Positions 35,627 to 47,529 of a stretch of DNA of 64,000 nt are shown piece after piece (within the stretch, counting starts at the first letter, position 1; every line of letters begins with the position of its first letter). The position numbers and the translations under genes are program-made. The notes under the pieces were generated by a model that saw nothing but the letters and a program-made list of their open reading frames with translations, was not told the origin of the DNA and searched no databases. The stretch is from the NCBI GenBank assembly GCA_050084985.1, contig JBITNC010000001.1, positions 53,878,001 through 53,942,000 of the forward strand, in the 5' to 3' direction. This DNA is from Nageia nagi. Taxonomy: Eukaryota > Pinophyta.

Positions 35627-36114
35627 TGAAAGAATTGAACTATAACAAAACAATCCTAAACTACCAAGATCTCATGAAAGCTCTCAAATTCACATCCAAG
35701 AATTTTATAAACTAGATAATCTCACAAAGTATCCTCAAGATGTAAAGTGGTTCCTTTAACTAGGAGTACATCCACGAACTAGATCTTTACTTCACTCACA
35801 AATACAACTCTCTTAAAATCCTTCTAATCTTAACTCCTACACTTCTATCCTATAGCATAACCTTACTCCACAATTGGTATGTAATTATAAAAAGGGAGCC
35901 TTCTATCTATAGGTTAAAATCTCTCTTTGGATTACCTAAGCATGACATGCACATCCTTTGACCCAAGGGCATGCTCATAACATGGAGTGTAGAACAAGTT
36001 ACATTATTATATTTATTAAAATACTTAAGGTATCAAATAATACCCTTAATTATTAGTGAATTTACATATAATATTTAATACAACCTTTATAATAATGCAT
36101 TATACATTCTAATA
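35627..36114 (-). repeat. E3 5' LTR
   Basis: 488 bp. The TATA box position (35904-35911) reads TATAGATA on the minus strand, one base off the family TATAAATA, which may have weakened the promoter. Ends TTCTAATA in place of TTCCAACA. Confidence 0.92.
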
Positions 36115-37008
36115 GTTTATTTCTATTTTTTCACAAAATAATCCAAAGACTGGTTAGACAATTATTTAATTTTACATAAATATTTAAAGTGAACTTCTTT
36201 AGAAATATTGTATTTAAAGTTTTGCAAATATTTATGAATCAAATCCTCATACTTATCAATAATCTTTTTAGTAAGGAGAAAGTACCATTTCAATGCACCA
36301 TCTTTCAAACTATGTGAAAATAATTTAGCAAGCTAATCTTTATCATGTATATAGTCCATAGCTTCTTCTTGAAAATTTTTAACATGCATCATAGGATCTT
36401 GAAAACCATCAAACTCTATAAATTTAATACTCTTTTTTCCAATGAGTATTTTAGAAATAATTTTATCAATCAAATTATGCTTTAAACAAAATAAGAAATC
36501 ATCTGCATCATCATTAAGCAATTTCTTTTCTAATTTCTTTAGACTTTCCTCAGTTGGATTTAAAACCATAGGTATACTATCTATTGGGGGTGGTGGAGGA
36601 CTTTGAGGTGGAACCTTTGTATTTCTAAGTTCATTCTCTTTAAGTACAAGAAATGGTTCAATTCTATTTACACTTTTATATTCCACTTTATCCAACAATT
36701 TCATCACAAACTCTAATTGTTATGTATAAGGCTCCAAATGAAAGGGAACAATGTCCTAAATTTTATGTAGAAATTCAATTTTAATATTATGCTCTTCTAA
36801 TGACCAATCAAGATTTTTCTATAAAGCATCATTAATAAGATTTGCAACTTGTATTTGAAGCTGAGCATCATAATCATCATCTTGTACAATATCCTTACCT
36901 TTAGTAAGCATCCTTGGTTTAAAGTGGTTTGGATTAAGAATCAGGTAGTCATAATCTTCATCTTCACTTTCCATGCCATCAAACTCAATAGTTACTTTTC
37001 TTGAAGGC
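36115..37008 (-). pseudogene. G1 gag, central piece (Retrotrans_gag domain)
   Basis: The 124-codon open stretch 36333-36707 and its continuation to 36125. A Pro-rich segment (PPQSPPPPP) is followed by the gypsy gag signature: FDGFQDPMMHVKNFQEEAMD, then after one stop LAKLFSHSLKDGALKWYFLL and DLIHKYLQNFKYNI. The part before it (36710-37008) is acidic (MESEDEDYDY). Function in the family: forms the capsid shell for reverse transcription. The frame continues into the piece right of G2. Confidence 0.8.
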
Positions 37009-37418
37009 TATTACAATGTTACAATTATGAAAAAGGGACATATTGTAGAAATGAAATGAATATCGACTTGAATAAGAAAATGACAACTATCTATTGGAAA
37101 ATAACAGAGCATGAACTAGTAAATAGAACACAAAATAACATCAAATAGTAGATAAAGATAGGATTTTATTAAATAGTAATAGAATCACAGGCTTCTTTGA
37201 GGGGCTACCTCCTTACAACTCCAAAGGCAAAAAATAATGTTCAAGATGCCTTTCTCCACACATTTCCTTCTATTTATATTAAACTAACCCTAACCCTAAT
37301 AGTAATGCAAAATCAGGCCTTGCACTTACAATCACAATATTATGGTTTACAATATAGGCTAACCTTTTAATAAAATACTAATACTAACACTAAAATGTTA
37401 GGATGTGGGATCCTAACA
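37009..37418 (-). repeat. G2 3' LTR
   Basis: 410 bp. TATA box on the minus strand at 37271-37278. Its right end (37396-37418) is a perfect hairpin: TGTTAGGAT, five-base loop, ATCCTAACA. Confidence 0.93.
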
Positions 37419-38640
37419 TGCCATCCCTCTTGGGATGAAGCTTTGTCCTCAAAGCTTGAAATGTAGAAACTATTACTGCAACTGATGAAGGATTTCCCAT
37501 GTTGCATCTTCTAGTGCCATGTCTTTCCATTGCATAAGGACTTCTATGATGGAGAGATTATGAATCTAACATGAGTGTTGATCTAGAACTACCTCAGGTA
37601 CCATTGCCATTGATCCATCCTCTATTAACTCAGGTAATTATGTCTAAACCTGAACCTTTGATCCAACCACTTTCTTGAGGCAAGAGACATGAAACACTAT
37701 GTGAATCTTTGAAGAAGCAAGAAGCTCTAATTTGTATGCAGCTAGGCCAATGCACTGTAATACCCTATAAGGACCATAAAATGTTGGGGCCAATTTTTAA
37801 GGGCCTTTTATTTTTAAGGATTTTTGGCGATAAGGTTGCAAGCCTTAGAAACACTATGTCATCTACTTGGAACTCTCTTTCTACACATTGCTTATTAGCC
37901 TATTATTTCATACAATGTTGGGCTATCTGAAGGTTATCCTTGAGCAAACAAATAATATCATCCCAAGTAACTAAAGCTGAGTCCACTACCTAAACTTTAC
38001 TGGTACCTACAACATACAAGGTGATTATTGGTGGAGCTTGACCATACACTCCTTATAAGGGGTCATCTTGTTGGTAGAATGATAAGATGTATTATACCAT
38101 CATTCAACCAAAGGAAGCCATTGTACCCAATTTGTAGTTGTGCTAAAGCAAAATAATGTAAATATATTTCCAAGCATTTGCTAATAATTTTTGTCTAACC
38201 ATCAATTTGTGGGTGATATGCTGAGCTCATGTTTAGTTGGGTACCTTGCAATTTAAAAAGATCTTGCCAAAAATAACTTGTAAAAGTGGGATCATGATCA
38301 CTAATAATTGTCTCTGGCATGCCATGTAGTTTGAAAATTATATCCAAGAATAATTGTGCCATTGTCACTACCTTGTAGGGATGAGCCAATGAACCAAAAT
38401 GAGCATATTTGGATAACTGATCAACCACCACTAGAATAACTGATTTACCATGAGATTTAGGAAGGACTTCAATGAAATCCATTAGGATATTAGTCCATGT
38501 ATGGGTAGATATGGGAAGATATTAAAGGAGTCCTAAAGAACCCACTATCTCAGCCTTTTTTCATTGACACACATCACAAGCTACCACAAACTACTTGATA
38601 TCCAATTTCATACTTGTCCAATAGAATGAGCACAACCACT
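37419..38640 (-). pseudogene. G2 integrase and chromodomain remnant
   Basis: Integrase core in the open stretch 38195-38482: MDFIEVLPKSHGKSVILVVV (first Asp), ETIISDHDPTFTSYFWQDLF (second Asp) and YHPQIDG just before the usual place of the Glu. HHCC zinc finger remains near 38560-38640. At the C-terminus (about 37440-37610) EVLMQWKDMALEDATWEILH matches the end of a chromodomain, the histone-reader tail of chromoviruses that steers integration to heterochromatin. Stops separate the blocks. Confidence 0.83.
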
Positions 38641-38949
38641 CACTTATAAGTTTTCAAAAGTCCTTCATGCCCTGATGTAGGTGTGGAATGCAATTTGGCA
38701 AGTGTTTCTGATTTACGTTTTGAAGGTGGTAACAAAATTTGACCTTTGAATCTCAAAATACCATCATGCCATATATGGTGTGGTTTACTCATGGGGTCTT
38801 GAGTGATCTATTTTAGCAATTCTTGGGTGGAACTATCCTTTACCCACTCTTGTTTAATTTTATCCAACCATTGAGGAATAGGAGATGAAAGAGCTTATAG
38901 TGCTAGTTGATCTTCAAATTTTTTGGACAAAGCATCGATAACCACATTC

Positions 38950-40240
38950 TCCTTACCTTTACAATATACTATCTCATAATCATACCCTAGTAGTTTGGTT
39001 ACCCATTTTTGTTACTTAGGCATAGAAATGCATTGCTCAATGAAAAATTTCAAACTATGATGATATGTAAAGATGATGAAATGATGATCGATGAGATATG
39101 GTCTCCAACATTGAACTGCATGAATGATGGCAAGCATTTCTTTTTCATAGGTGGATTTACCCAAATTTTTTTTAGAGAGTGCTCTACTAGTGAATCCCAA
39201 GGGATGCCCTTCTTGCATTAATACTACCTTGATTCCTACTCCATAAGCATCACTTTCTATCATAAAATTTTTAGTAAAATCTAGCATTGCTAATACCGAG
39301 GTAGTACACATCACCTCCTTGAGCTTAAGAAAAGTTACCTCAGCTTAAGGGGACCATTGGAATGCATTCTTTTTCAACAACATGGTTAAAGGTGATACAA
39401 TCTTGCCATAATCCTTCACAAATTTCTTATAATAACCTGTCAACCCCAAGAATCCTTAGAGACTTTTCAAATTTGTAGGAATAGACCAATTTTGCATGTT
39501 AGTAATCCTTTGTGGATCCACCTTAACTCTTCTTTAGATATAACATGGCCTAAGTAGTAAATTTCCCTCTTACCAAATGAACATTATGATTTTTTTGCAT
39601 ATAGTTGGTGTTCCTTCAAGATTTGTAAGGTTTGGTCAACATGTGTCATATGTTCTTGCCATGTCTTATTGTAGATCAAGATATCATCAAAGAAAACTAA
39701 AATGAATTTCTTGAGGAATGGATGAAACACCTGATTCATTAAACTTTGAAATGTGGATGGAGCCTTTGTCAGGCCAAAAGGCATGAACAGGAACTCATAA
39801 TGGCCCTCATGAGTGCAAAATGCAATTTTTGGTATATCTTCCTCCTTAAGGTAGATTTAGTGATACCTTGATCATAGGTCCAACTTGGAAAAATATCTTA
39901 CCCCATGCAGTTCATCCAATAATTCATCAATGATCAATATGGGAAATTGTTTTTGATAGTAATTTTGTTGAGGGCCCTAAAATCCACACACATACACTAG
40001 GAACCATCTTTCTTATGAACCAATATAATTGGAGAAGAGTATGGGCTTATGCTATGTCAAATTACTCCTATATCCAACAATTCCTTAACCAATTTTTTAA
40101 TTTCATTTTTCTATAAATAAGGATACCAATAAGGATGAATGTTTTGTGGGTGACTTCTTGGCACCAACTGGATAGCATGATCATGTGATCACTTAGGTGG
40201 TAAGCCCCTTGGTTCCTCAAAGGTACTTGAATGCTTACTT
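38950..40240 (-). pseudogene. G2 RT and RNase H remnant
   Basis: RT: open stretch 39584-39784 with MPFGLTKAPSTFQSLMNQVF and LVFFDDILIYNKT; the FFDD box is the gypsy form of YxDD, with both Asp kept. RNase H: 39012-39314 with ESDAYGVGIKVVLMQ and KSTYEKEMLAIIHAVQCWRP, so the first Asp and the Glu are kept. Regions between need frameshifts to read. Upstream RT fingers are at about 39800-40200. Confidence 0.88.
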
Positions 40241-40559
40241 AAGATGGGATGTATATCCTTAGGCTTTGTAATTTTAGATTCAAAGATTGATAAAGAGTAT
40301 AACTATGCCAGCATCCCTTTTCTATTTTTTTGTAGGATCTTTTCCATGCAATGTGAGCTCATAATTTGTATAGATCCACCCTATAATCCCCTAAGAGTAT
40401 GCTATTGTTCATCTATTTTGAAGGTCATCCATAGCTCTACAAAATTCATTATACAATGCCCAAATTCCTCAGCCATTATACCCCCAAAACTATATCACAT
40501 CCCCCAAGTGGTAAAGCGTACATGTTGCTTTTCAAAGTATAGTGGTCCATGCTTAGTTT

Positions 40560-40940
40560 GACATTGTGACATGTGCCTTTACATGCTATTTTTTCTCCAT
40601 TACCAACCATAACCTCAAAACTTTTTTGTAGGGTGGATGTAATAGTCAGAAACCTTAGCCACTCATGGATTAATGAAGTTATGAGTACTTCTCAAATCCA
40701 ACAATATTATGAGAGGGTGATTTGTAAAGAAACCTTTGACCTTCATAGTTTGAAAGGTGGTAATTCCTGCCAATGCATTGGAAGAGATAACTAGGGCCTC
40801 CTCATCTAGAATTTGTTTTGTAGCCTCTTTAGGTGTGCTCTCATATTCCTCCTCACCAGGAGCATCAACATTAAGCAAATATAACTTTTATTATGTACAA
40901 TGATGACCAAAAATAAATTTCTCATCACAATTATAGCACA
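40560..40940 (-). pseudogene. G2 protease and gag zinc knuckle remnant
   Basis: Zinc knuckle CYNCDEKFIFGHHC (40890-40935) has all three Cys and the His. It is followed by two stops, then an acidic spacer (APGEEEYES) and the protease: PLIILLDLRSTHNFI (40670-40720), where the active-site DSG of the family reads DLR. The catalytic Asp remains but the following Ser-Gly is lost. Confidence 0.8.
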
Positions 40941-40950
40941 AGCCTTTCTT

Positions 40951-42300
40951 TCAATGCTCTTCCATTTCTTCCCACATCAACTTCTTAGTTTGCATTATCC
41001 AATTTGCTGGTCGAAAACTTATGTTATTAGAGGAATGGGTAATATTATGTGTTTTGGTGAATGGAGGTCTTGTATTTTGATAATAAGCATTGGCTTTATC
41101 TTTAGTGAGCTTTGCTAAGGTAATAACATCCATCATAGTTTTGGGATTAAACATTTTGACCTCAGGTTTAATCTCTTCCTTTAAGCCACTGATAAAATAA
41201 CTTATGAAAAATGAATCATCCAACCCCTTTGTGTGATTTGCCAATTTATCAAATTGATTTTGGTATTCCTTGACTGTTGTAGTTTTACGTAACTTGCTCA
41301 ATGCCCTTGTGAAGTATTCATAGTCATTATGACCAAAATGGATCAATAATTGTTGAGTGAATTCATCCCATGAAGGAGCAAGATGCATTTTGGAGTACCA
41401 TTAGTGCCATTAGAGAGCCTCATAGTCCAAGTGAAAAGATGCCATGCGCACCTTCAAATCTTTTAGGATTTGGTTTAATGTGAAATACTATCCAGCTTTG
41501 TAAATCTAGCCATTGGGATTATCTCCATCAAATAAAGAAAAATCTAATTTGGTTATGTAGGGAAGAATGAACCCATTTTATTGGATCTAAAAGTTATGAT
41601 GATACCCTTATGGATTTCCTAACTACCCTGATTGCTGTGAACTCGATGCGTTATTGGTATGACTGAGACTTAGTTGAACACTATCATATTTATTGTCAAG
41701 TGTTTGTATTTGTATCTATATTTGTTGAATTTCTACTCTAAATGTATTGGTAAGTGTATCTTTCATTTGTTGGATCATAGTTTAAAATGTCATCATTGTA
41801 GGATCAACTTGTGTTGCTATTTGGGATCTTATTTTAGGTGCCATTTCTAAAAATTGCTATTTCTGAAGTTGCTATTTTTGGAAATTGCTATTTTTAGAAG
41901 TGCTCAAAAAAGTGTATGGGTGTAATATATCAAAATGATCAGCTCAAAAAGATGATCATAGTGGGCTAGGTCTCCTGATAATGATTTTCAAACCCTTAGA
42001 CTCTTTTTTTTACATCTATGGGTCTATATGCTTTTGTTAAAAACTACTAAAATGGAATAGATTTTTAGTTATTTTGCTCTGAAGTTTTTGCTACCTCTAA
42101 ACTGCTATTTTTGGTGGCTTTGAAAAATTGCCTATCGTAAATTCTACTTCCCAAATCAAGGTTTTTTATGTAAAGGAATGAATTTAGGGTAAGGATTATT
42201 TGCTCTGTATGCTTGTCTAAACACCTCTCCTATCCAACTTTCACAAGGAAAGAGGTTGTGGAGATGGCTTCTGTGATAAGTAACTTTTCAGTAGCACTTG
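40951..42300 (-). pseudogene. G2 gag remnant
   Basis: The 145-codon open stretch 40951-41388 carries the chromovirus gag core: SWDEFTQQLLIHFGHNDYEY, RALSKLRKTTTVKEYQNQFD, NHTKGLDDSFFISYFISGLK and EEIKPEVKMFNPKTMMDVIT. The N-terminal part (about 41400-41850) is readable in pieces. The start is not determined, and 41850-42600 is leader or N-terminal gag with no clear frame. Confidence 0.82.
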
Positions 42301-42602
42301 CTGGTGCACTATAGTTTACAGATGATCGACATAACTTCCTACTTAGTTTTCATTCATAGCTTAGATATTCTTCTATATACCTTTTAGTGCATGGAGTCCT
42401 ATTCTATGTAGGGTTCTATCTGAGGCTTGGGTATTGAAGTAAAGTTTTTTGCACCTCACTTCACACACAACTTTATGGGCAAGTGTGCTTAGCCAAAAAT
42501 GATAGATCCTCTAGGATATTTTAAAACCCATGATATAGGGTTTCTAGCCTAGACCTCTAATTTTTTTTTTAATTTTCTTACAATAGAATGGCCCAGGAAA
42601 GA

Positions 42603-42614
42603 GCTCTGATACCA
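42603..42614 (-). promoter_or_regulatory. G2 primer binding site (initiator tRNA-Met)
   Basis: GCTCTGATACCA on the plus strand, an exact match, two bases from the 5' LTR at 42617. Confidence 0.93.
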
Positions 42615-42616
42615 TA

Positions 42617-43026
42617 TGTTACAATGCTACAATTATGAAAAAGAGAAATATTGCAAAAATGAAATGAATATTGACTTGAATAGGAAAATGATAACTATTT
42701 ATTAAAAAATAATAGAGCATGAACTGGTAAATTGAACATGAAATAACATTAAATAGCAAATAAAGATAGGATTTTATTAAATAGTAATATAATCATAGGC
42801 TGCTTTGAGGGAGCTACCTCCTTACAACTCCAAAGGTGAAAAATAATGTTCAAGATGCCTTTTTCCACACATTTCCATCTATTTATATTAACTAACCCTA
42901 ACCCTAATAGTAATGCAAAATTGTGCCCCGCCCTTACAATCATAATATTATGGTTTACAATATAGATTAAACATTTAATAAAATACTAATACTAACACTA
43001 AAATGTTAGGATGTGGGATCCTAACA
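42617..43026 (-). repeat. G2 5' LTR
   Basis: 410-bp direct repeat of 37009-37418. TATA box on the minus strand at 42880-42887. The end hairpin is conserved at 43004-43026. Confidence 0.93.
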
Positions 43027-43790
43027 AAGGTTTTGAAACATCTTCATTTCCTTTAGGGGAGGTTTTGTCTCAACTTCATTCATGTCAATGGCGATGTATT
43101 CATAGGATGACACATCGTTAGTGGCATCCGTATTGATAGTAGAAACCCTCCATCTTGTTGAACCTACATTTTCATAAGAAAATAAACTATTCGATAATTG
43201 TGAAGATATAAAGTTTTCTCTAATAGATCATAATTTGTTAGAATATTAATAACAATTTCAATATTATGAGTAAGAAAATATTCTAACTTTTCTTTATTAC
43301 ATAAAAATTCTTTAGTATATCGAATATGATTAGAAATTTCATCTAATTCTTTAATTTCAACACCACTATTAGAAGTATCCTCATGACTATTCAAGCTCAC
43401 ATTTTCAAAGTTAGAATGATCAATGCTTGTAGCAAATCTATGAGGAGTTTCACCAATAATATCCATTTTCTGACTAAAGCTTGTAGATTCATAATCATTA
43501 CAAATATCATGGTTACCAAGGTGAGGTTCTTGTAAAGGTAAGTCAAGGTTATGCCTAACACTTCTCTGGGTATCATTAAAATTAACCTTTCCCTAAGAAA
43601 CCTTAGGTTGTTCTACATTTAAATATATTTTTGAAATACAGGTAGAATAAACCCTAGTTTTATTATTTTCTTTAGCTACTATTCGAAGAACTTTAGGTAG
43701 AGGAATGAATAATAACAAAAATGGATTTATGACTTTTTAGAAAGGATGTGCTAGCTGAAAACCTAGGTGTGTATGAATGTCAGGCTCACC
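43027..43790 (-). pseudogene. G1 gag, N-terminal piece
   Basis: The 100-codon open stretch 43164-43466 (MDIIGETPHRFATSIDHSNF, HEDTSNSGVEIKELDEISNH) is poor in known motifs. A neighbouring frame down to 43027 (VSSYEYIAIDMNEVETKPPL, KEMKMF) runs into the acidic segment left of G2, supporting one gag. The variable N-terminus of gypsy gag is expected here. The start codon is not determined. Confidence 0.6.
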
Positions 43791-43794
43791 AAAA

Positions 43795-44527
43795 TGTAGA
43801 CCCAAAAATATGTAATTAATAAATAAATACATAAATAAATAAATGGTCTATGAATACAATGATTATACAATAGACAATATATCAAATCACAATAGATATA
43901 CATGAAAAATGTGCACCTGATATGAAGTGTATGTATAATCCTCAAAAGTAGATAGCAATGAGTTTTCAAAGGATTGGGATTAGATTCATGGTGAGCTCAC
44001 AACTAATCTTCATGTGCATGAATCAATAGCTCAACCATCCAATCTTGGAATCCTCAATCTAGGAGACACATGCCACTATTGGTGTAGGAGAAGCACATCA
44101 TTGGTTGTGTGGGATATGTCAAATTATGATATCTACCAAAGATAGAAATTTCAAAGCTCATAGTATAACAAGTTCTCAATATAGGTGGCATCTAGGGACA
44201 CTGTTATAGTTGACAACCACCTATTAGAGTTCTTTATCAATATCAAAAGAGTTTCGATATCTAGAGATCAACCTATCCACCCATTTATATAGCCTACAAA
44301 AAACATAGAAAGGAGTAAATGCCAACCTCATGCAATAATATAATTATTGTTATATTCAATATATATTTAAAATAAAACCCATAATATATGATATAACATT
44401 TAATATAACACATGGCATGGCATTATAACATCTTTTTATCTTGATATATGTAATATTGCATTAAATCATTTAAGAAGTATAAATATTATTTATTAAATAA
44501 ATAATAAATCATTTTTAGACATCTACA
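43795..44527 (-). repeat. G1 5' LTR
   Basis: 733 bp, TGTAGACCC to GACATCTACA as written, with inverted ends TGTAGA/TCTACA. A (TAAA)-rich run at about 43817-43845. The junction with gag sits at TCACCAAAA, so the primer site would read TTTTGGTGAGCCTGAC, not the usual tRNA-Met site. No second copy is visible, so the LTR is inferred from its ends and position. Confidence 0.62.
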
Positions 44528-44605
44528 CTAGTTTGGAAGCTAAAAGCTAAATGTCCCTCTGCTTAGGGCACGTTTAAGGAGTGAGCCCTAGAATGGCTCA
44601 TCACA
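44528..44605 (+). repeat. Inverted copy of the H LTR end
   Basis: About 78 bases that match the reverse complement of 48913-48997 (shared: TTAGGGCACGTTT-like, GGAGTGAGCCCTAGAATG, GCTCATCA). It starts exactly at the G1 LTR edge. It is either the end of a second, plus-strand H-family LTR or an inverted part of H's left LTR. Confidence 0.75.
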
Positions 44606-45523
44606 TGATCCAACGATGGAGAGATGTGATATGTGTACTCATGTATGTAACATCCAAGATGGAGAGCCTTGAGATGGATGCAATCATATCTAAGATCCAT
44701 GAATGCCAACATCTAAGAGGGGTTGATGTTGGAACATCTTGTGATAGTGTCATAGGTCTATATGCCTACGAAGGCCAATGTGGGATCTTAGGATGCTTCC
44801 ATGCCCAACGTCCATGTCTTAGGGCCATACACTTATCTTAAGATTGCCAATGCCTAGTTCTAAGTGCCATGTCTATCCTTGGAGATCCAAATGAATTTAT
44901 AGTCAGTGCAACCACCATGAGGGATTCTCTACCTCAAAGAGGGAAATACTAATGATTAGATATATATTTAATATTAATATTACAATCATCAAGGCTAAAA
45001 TATGAAATACCTCATTTAGGGAGACTAATATTACATTTATAATTAATAATTGCCTTGGTATTAATTATACATCATTATTAGCATAATTATTTATCAAATT
45101 ACTCCTATCATGCTAAAGCAGATCCAACATCCCATAATTAGAGCAATTAACTAGTCTCCAAGTGGAACTTACAATAAAAGGATTATTACAATGAAATGCT
45201 CTTAACTAAAAACACTCCTAAATTAACTAAATAATTATTGCAAATCCTTAAAGGAAGGAAATGATCTTTCTAGAAGTAAACTAGAAAGAGAATTTTAGAT
45301 TCCCGTACATGCGTAGGATATGAAAAAACTAGCCTAATGAGTGAACTTCAAAGTATCATAACATACTTGTTCCTTGACCAAAATAGGTCATGTAACCTGT
45401 CAAATCATTAGCATGAGGTCCCCTTTCCATTTTTGGTGTTGAAACATCCATTTTTAACTCATAAAAGATGAAATCTCCTTAAAACCAAAAATGAATGATA
45501 CCTAAAAAATTGGGGACATTACA
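44606..45523 (-). repeat. H 3' LTR (rearranged at its left end)
   Basis: The right part matches the end of 49680-49831. About 700 bases in the middle have no match there. No TATA box chosen. The open frame 44581-44841 has no family features. Confidence 0.6.
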
Positions 45524-46190
45524 AGATTGCCCCTCCAAAATTGCTTAACCCCAAGTAATGCTAAAACATTTGCTAAGATGATAATATCCCAATTTATTTC
45601 TAAAGTAGGTTATTTATTATTCCCTTGTGCAATTATGATGTTTCATGAAAAAAGTATAACCACAAAGGTTCCAATTCCTTATCGCCATTCAAGTATGCCA
45701 ATAAATACCATGAAGTATTCTTGTTGTGCCAAAGATACCTTCAAAAATTATCTCCAAAGTATATTAGAGCCTTTCCACCCCTTGTTGAAGAGTTTAATGT
45801 GCTCCAAACTACCCAAGTAAGTTACAAACTATGTAAGTGTGTTCATAGCCTTATGTATGATGTTTAGTGGCATGGAATCATGCCCCCAAACCTCCAACAT
45901 GTTTGTTGTAACAACTTCTAAGTTCAAGGTGTAACATGATACCTTGGTGCTATAATCCTTCTTCAAAGCTACCCATAACATATTTCTCATCTCTCTACTT
46001 ACATGGTGTAACTAGAATATTTCCTATTTAAATACCCTTATATAAAATTATGGCATAGGGAGTAGTTATAATTGTAGTGTTTAGGATCCACACTTATAGG
46101 ATATTAGTCACCTATTTTGGGTACCAAACTCTTATTCCATTATCTTTGTTGTTTATCTCTGCATCATTCATGAGTGAAGATTCAAAGCAT
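45524..46190 (-). other. H 3' internal region
   Basis: Starts with the polypurine tract in reverse. No frame recognised. The 97-codon plus-strand stretch 45527-45820 runs through the polypurine tract and is not taken as a gene. Confidence 0.5.
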
Positions 46191-46199
46191 ACTTTGAGT

Positions 46200-47505
46200 T
46201 TTAATTTGTAATCCACCTTTTATAGAGCAACATCCTCTTTACTCTCTACCTTCTTATCATGAAGCTCATGTTCTAGCTTTATATTTATGTCTAATAGGTT
46301 CTCTTTATCTCTTTGAGCTCTATCCAATGATCAAGACAAACAAACATTATCTGCTTTTAGAATAATGACCATTTTTTTCAACTAGAAATTTCTCCTAGCA
46401 ACTTCATTTGATTCCTACTTGATATTATGAAGTCTTGTTTGATACTAAAGTTCCTTTTTCATATAAGATTTCTACAATCTTCCATATTATTCTTTGGTGA
46501 TTGTTGCTTCTGTTGTAGTTATAAGTAATGATTGCTCTAATTGCTTGATTTTCTCAAAAGAAGCCATACTTCTAGTCTTTAGATCTTCATTTTCTTGGAT
46601 AATATTTTGCAGCTCTTCCTTCTTATTTAGTAATTTCTCTTTCACCATAACAACTTCTTATTTCATGCTTTTAATGTCATATTTAGCTTTGCTTGCATTA
46701 GATTTGCCTTCTTTGAGATCAATCATCATCTTAATATTTTCCTCCTTTACATCTTTAGTCTTAAGTTATGCTAGATGATTAAATTTCACTAGTTGGTTCT
46801 CCCTTTTCTTCCATGTTGCCCTAGACCTTTTAACTTCCAAATGTGCTCTTTTAGCTTTTTTCTTAAACTCCTCAGCTTTGGCTCTAGTCTTATGCAAAAT
46901 AGATAGATGCTTTGCCTATGTAACTTTTACTACCTTTTGTGTGAGCCTGATCAACTAATCTTTATAACTCGATTATTGTAGGATTTGTGCTATCTCTATA
47001 TCCTTTAGTATGATGGTTGAAAAAAAGTTAGAATCCCTTCTGTAAAGGAATTCTAATTCTTCTTCTTTTTATCATATAATGGTTTCAAGTTTTTCTTGTA
47101 AGGATTTATCTTTTTGTTGTAGCAATATCGTAGCCTCTTGTAATGCTACTTGGGCTAGTTCATATTTGCTTTTTCATTTGACACTTTCCTCTTTTGTTTC
47201 CATCATAGCTCCATATATATCATCATACCTTACCTCTAATGCTTCATACTCACTTTCCAAACTACTCAAGCTTTTTCTTGCCTACATGAGATCTTCCTTC
47301 ATGTTTACAAGCTCATTACAAAGAGTGTTTACCTCTTCTTATTCTTGTGTATCTTTCCCTTGGTCTAGTTTAATAGTTCTTCATTTTGAACGATATTCAA
47401 AAGTTTCCTCCTCATTTTTAGAAATGCCTTGAAGTTATACATCTCTTTGGAATTTTTTGACTCCATCTTGCTAATTTAAAATTCCCTTTTAATCCTCCAT
47501 GATGA
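46200..47505 (-). pseudogene. H coiled-coil protein remnant
   Basis: On the minus strand, about 430 codons in one main frame broken by a dozen or so stops. The content is almost all Lys/Glu/Leu heptad-like: NEEETFEYRSK, VNTLCNELVNMKEDL, SLSSLESEYEALEVRYDDIY, LAQVALQEATILLQQKDKSL, ILHKTRAKAEEFKKKAKRAH, ELQNIIQENEDLKTRSMASF and KIKQLEQSLL. A likely start is near 47500 (MMED). No zinc knuckle or catalytic motif. A rod-like self-assembling protein is the plain reading; a role as gag substitute is speculation. The plus-strand open frames at 46494-46778 and 47079-47432 are its antisense. Confidence 0.65.
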
Positions 47506-47529
47506 AAATAAGTTAACACTTACAAGAAA

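Larger units (their letters stand above)
28154..36114 (-). mobile_element. E3: Ty1/copia LTR retrotransposon inside G1 gag
   Basis: Same family as E1 and E2. LTRs 28154-28642 and 35627-36114. TSD GTTTG (28149-28153) and GTTTA (36115-36119), one mismatch. 7.96 kb long: RT has been deleted, otherwise the family order holds. Confidence 0.92.
37009..43026 (-). mobile_element. G2: Ty3/gypsy chromovirus inside G1 gag
   Basis: Two LTRs of 410 bp each (37009-37418 and 42617-43026). TSD AAGGC (37004-37008) and AAGGT (43027-43031), one mismatch. Full gypsy order on the minus strand: gag, zinc knuckle, protease, RT, RNase H, integrase, chromodomain. 6.0 kb, a complete but decayed copy. Confidence 0.93.
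27490..44527 (-). mobile_element. G1: gypsy-type LTR element, 5' half only, interrupted by E3 and G2
   Basis: 5' LTR at 43795-44527, followed on the minus strand by a gag frame in three pieces: 43790-43027, 37008-36115 and 28153-27490. The breaks coincide exactly with the TSD-flanked ends of G2 and E3, so they are one element. No protease, RT, integrase or 3' LTR is seen to the left. It is either a truncated copy or a gag-only derivative. The left edge is not defined. Confidence 0.72.

Noticed and set aside
42893-42912. Telomere-like CCCTAACCCTAA
   Set aside because: Only two units, present in both G2 LTRs, so it is part of the LTR.
46494-47432. Plus-strand Ser/Phe/Leu-rich frames of 94 and 117 codons
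   Set aside because: Antisense of the H coiled-coil frame, which is longer and has heptad character.
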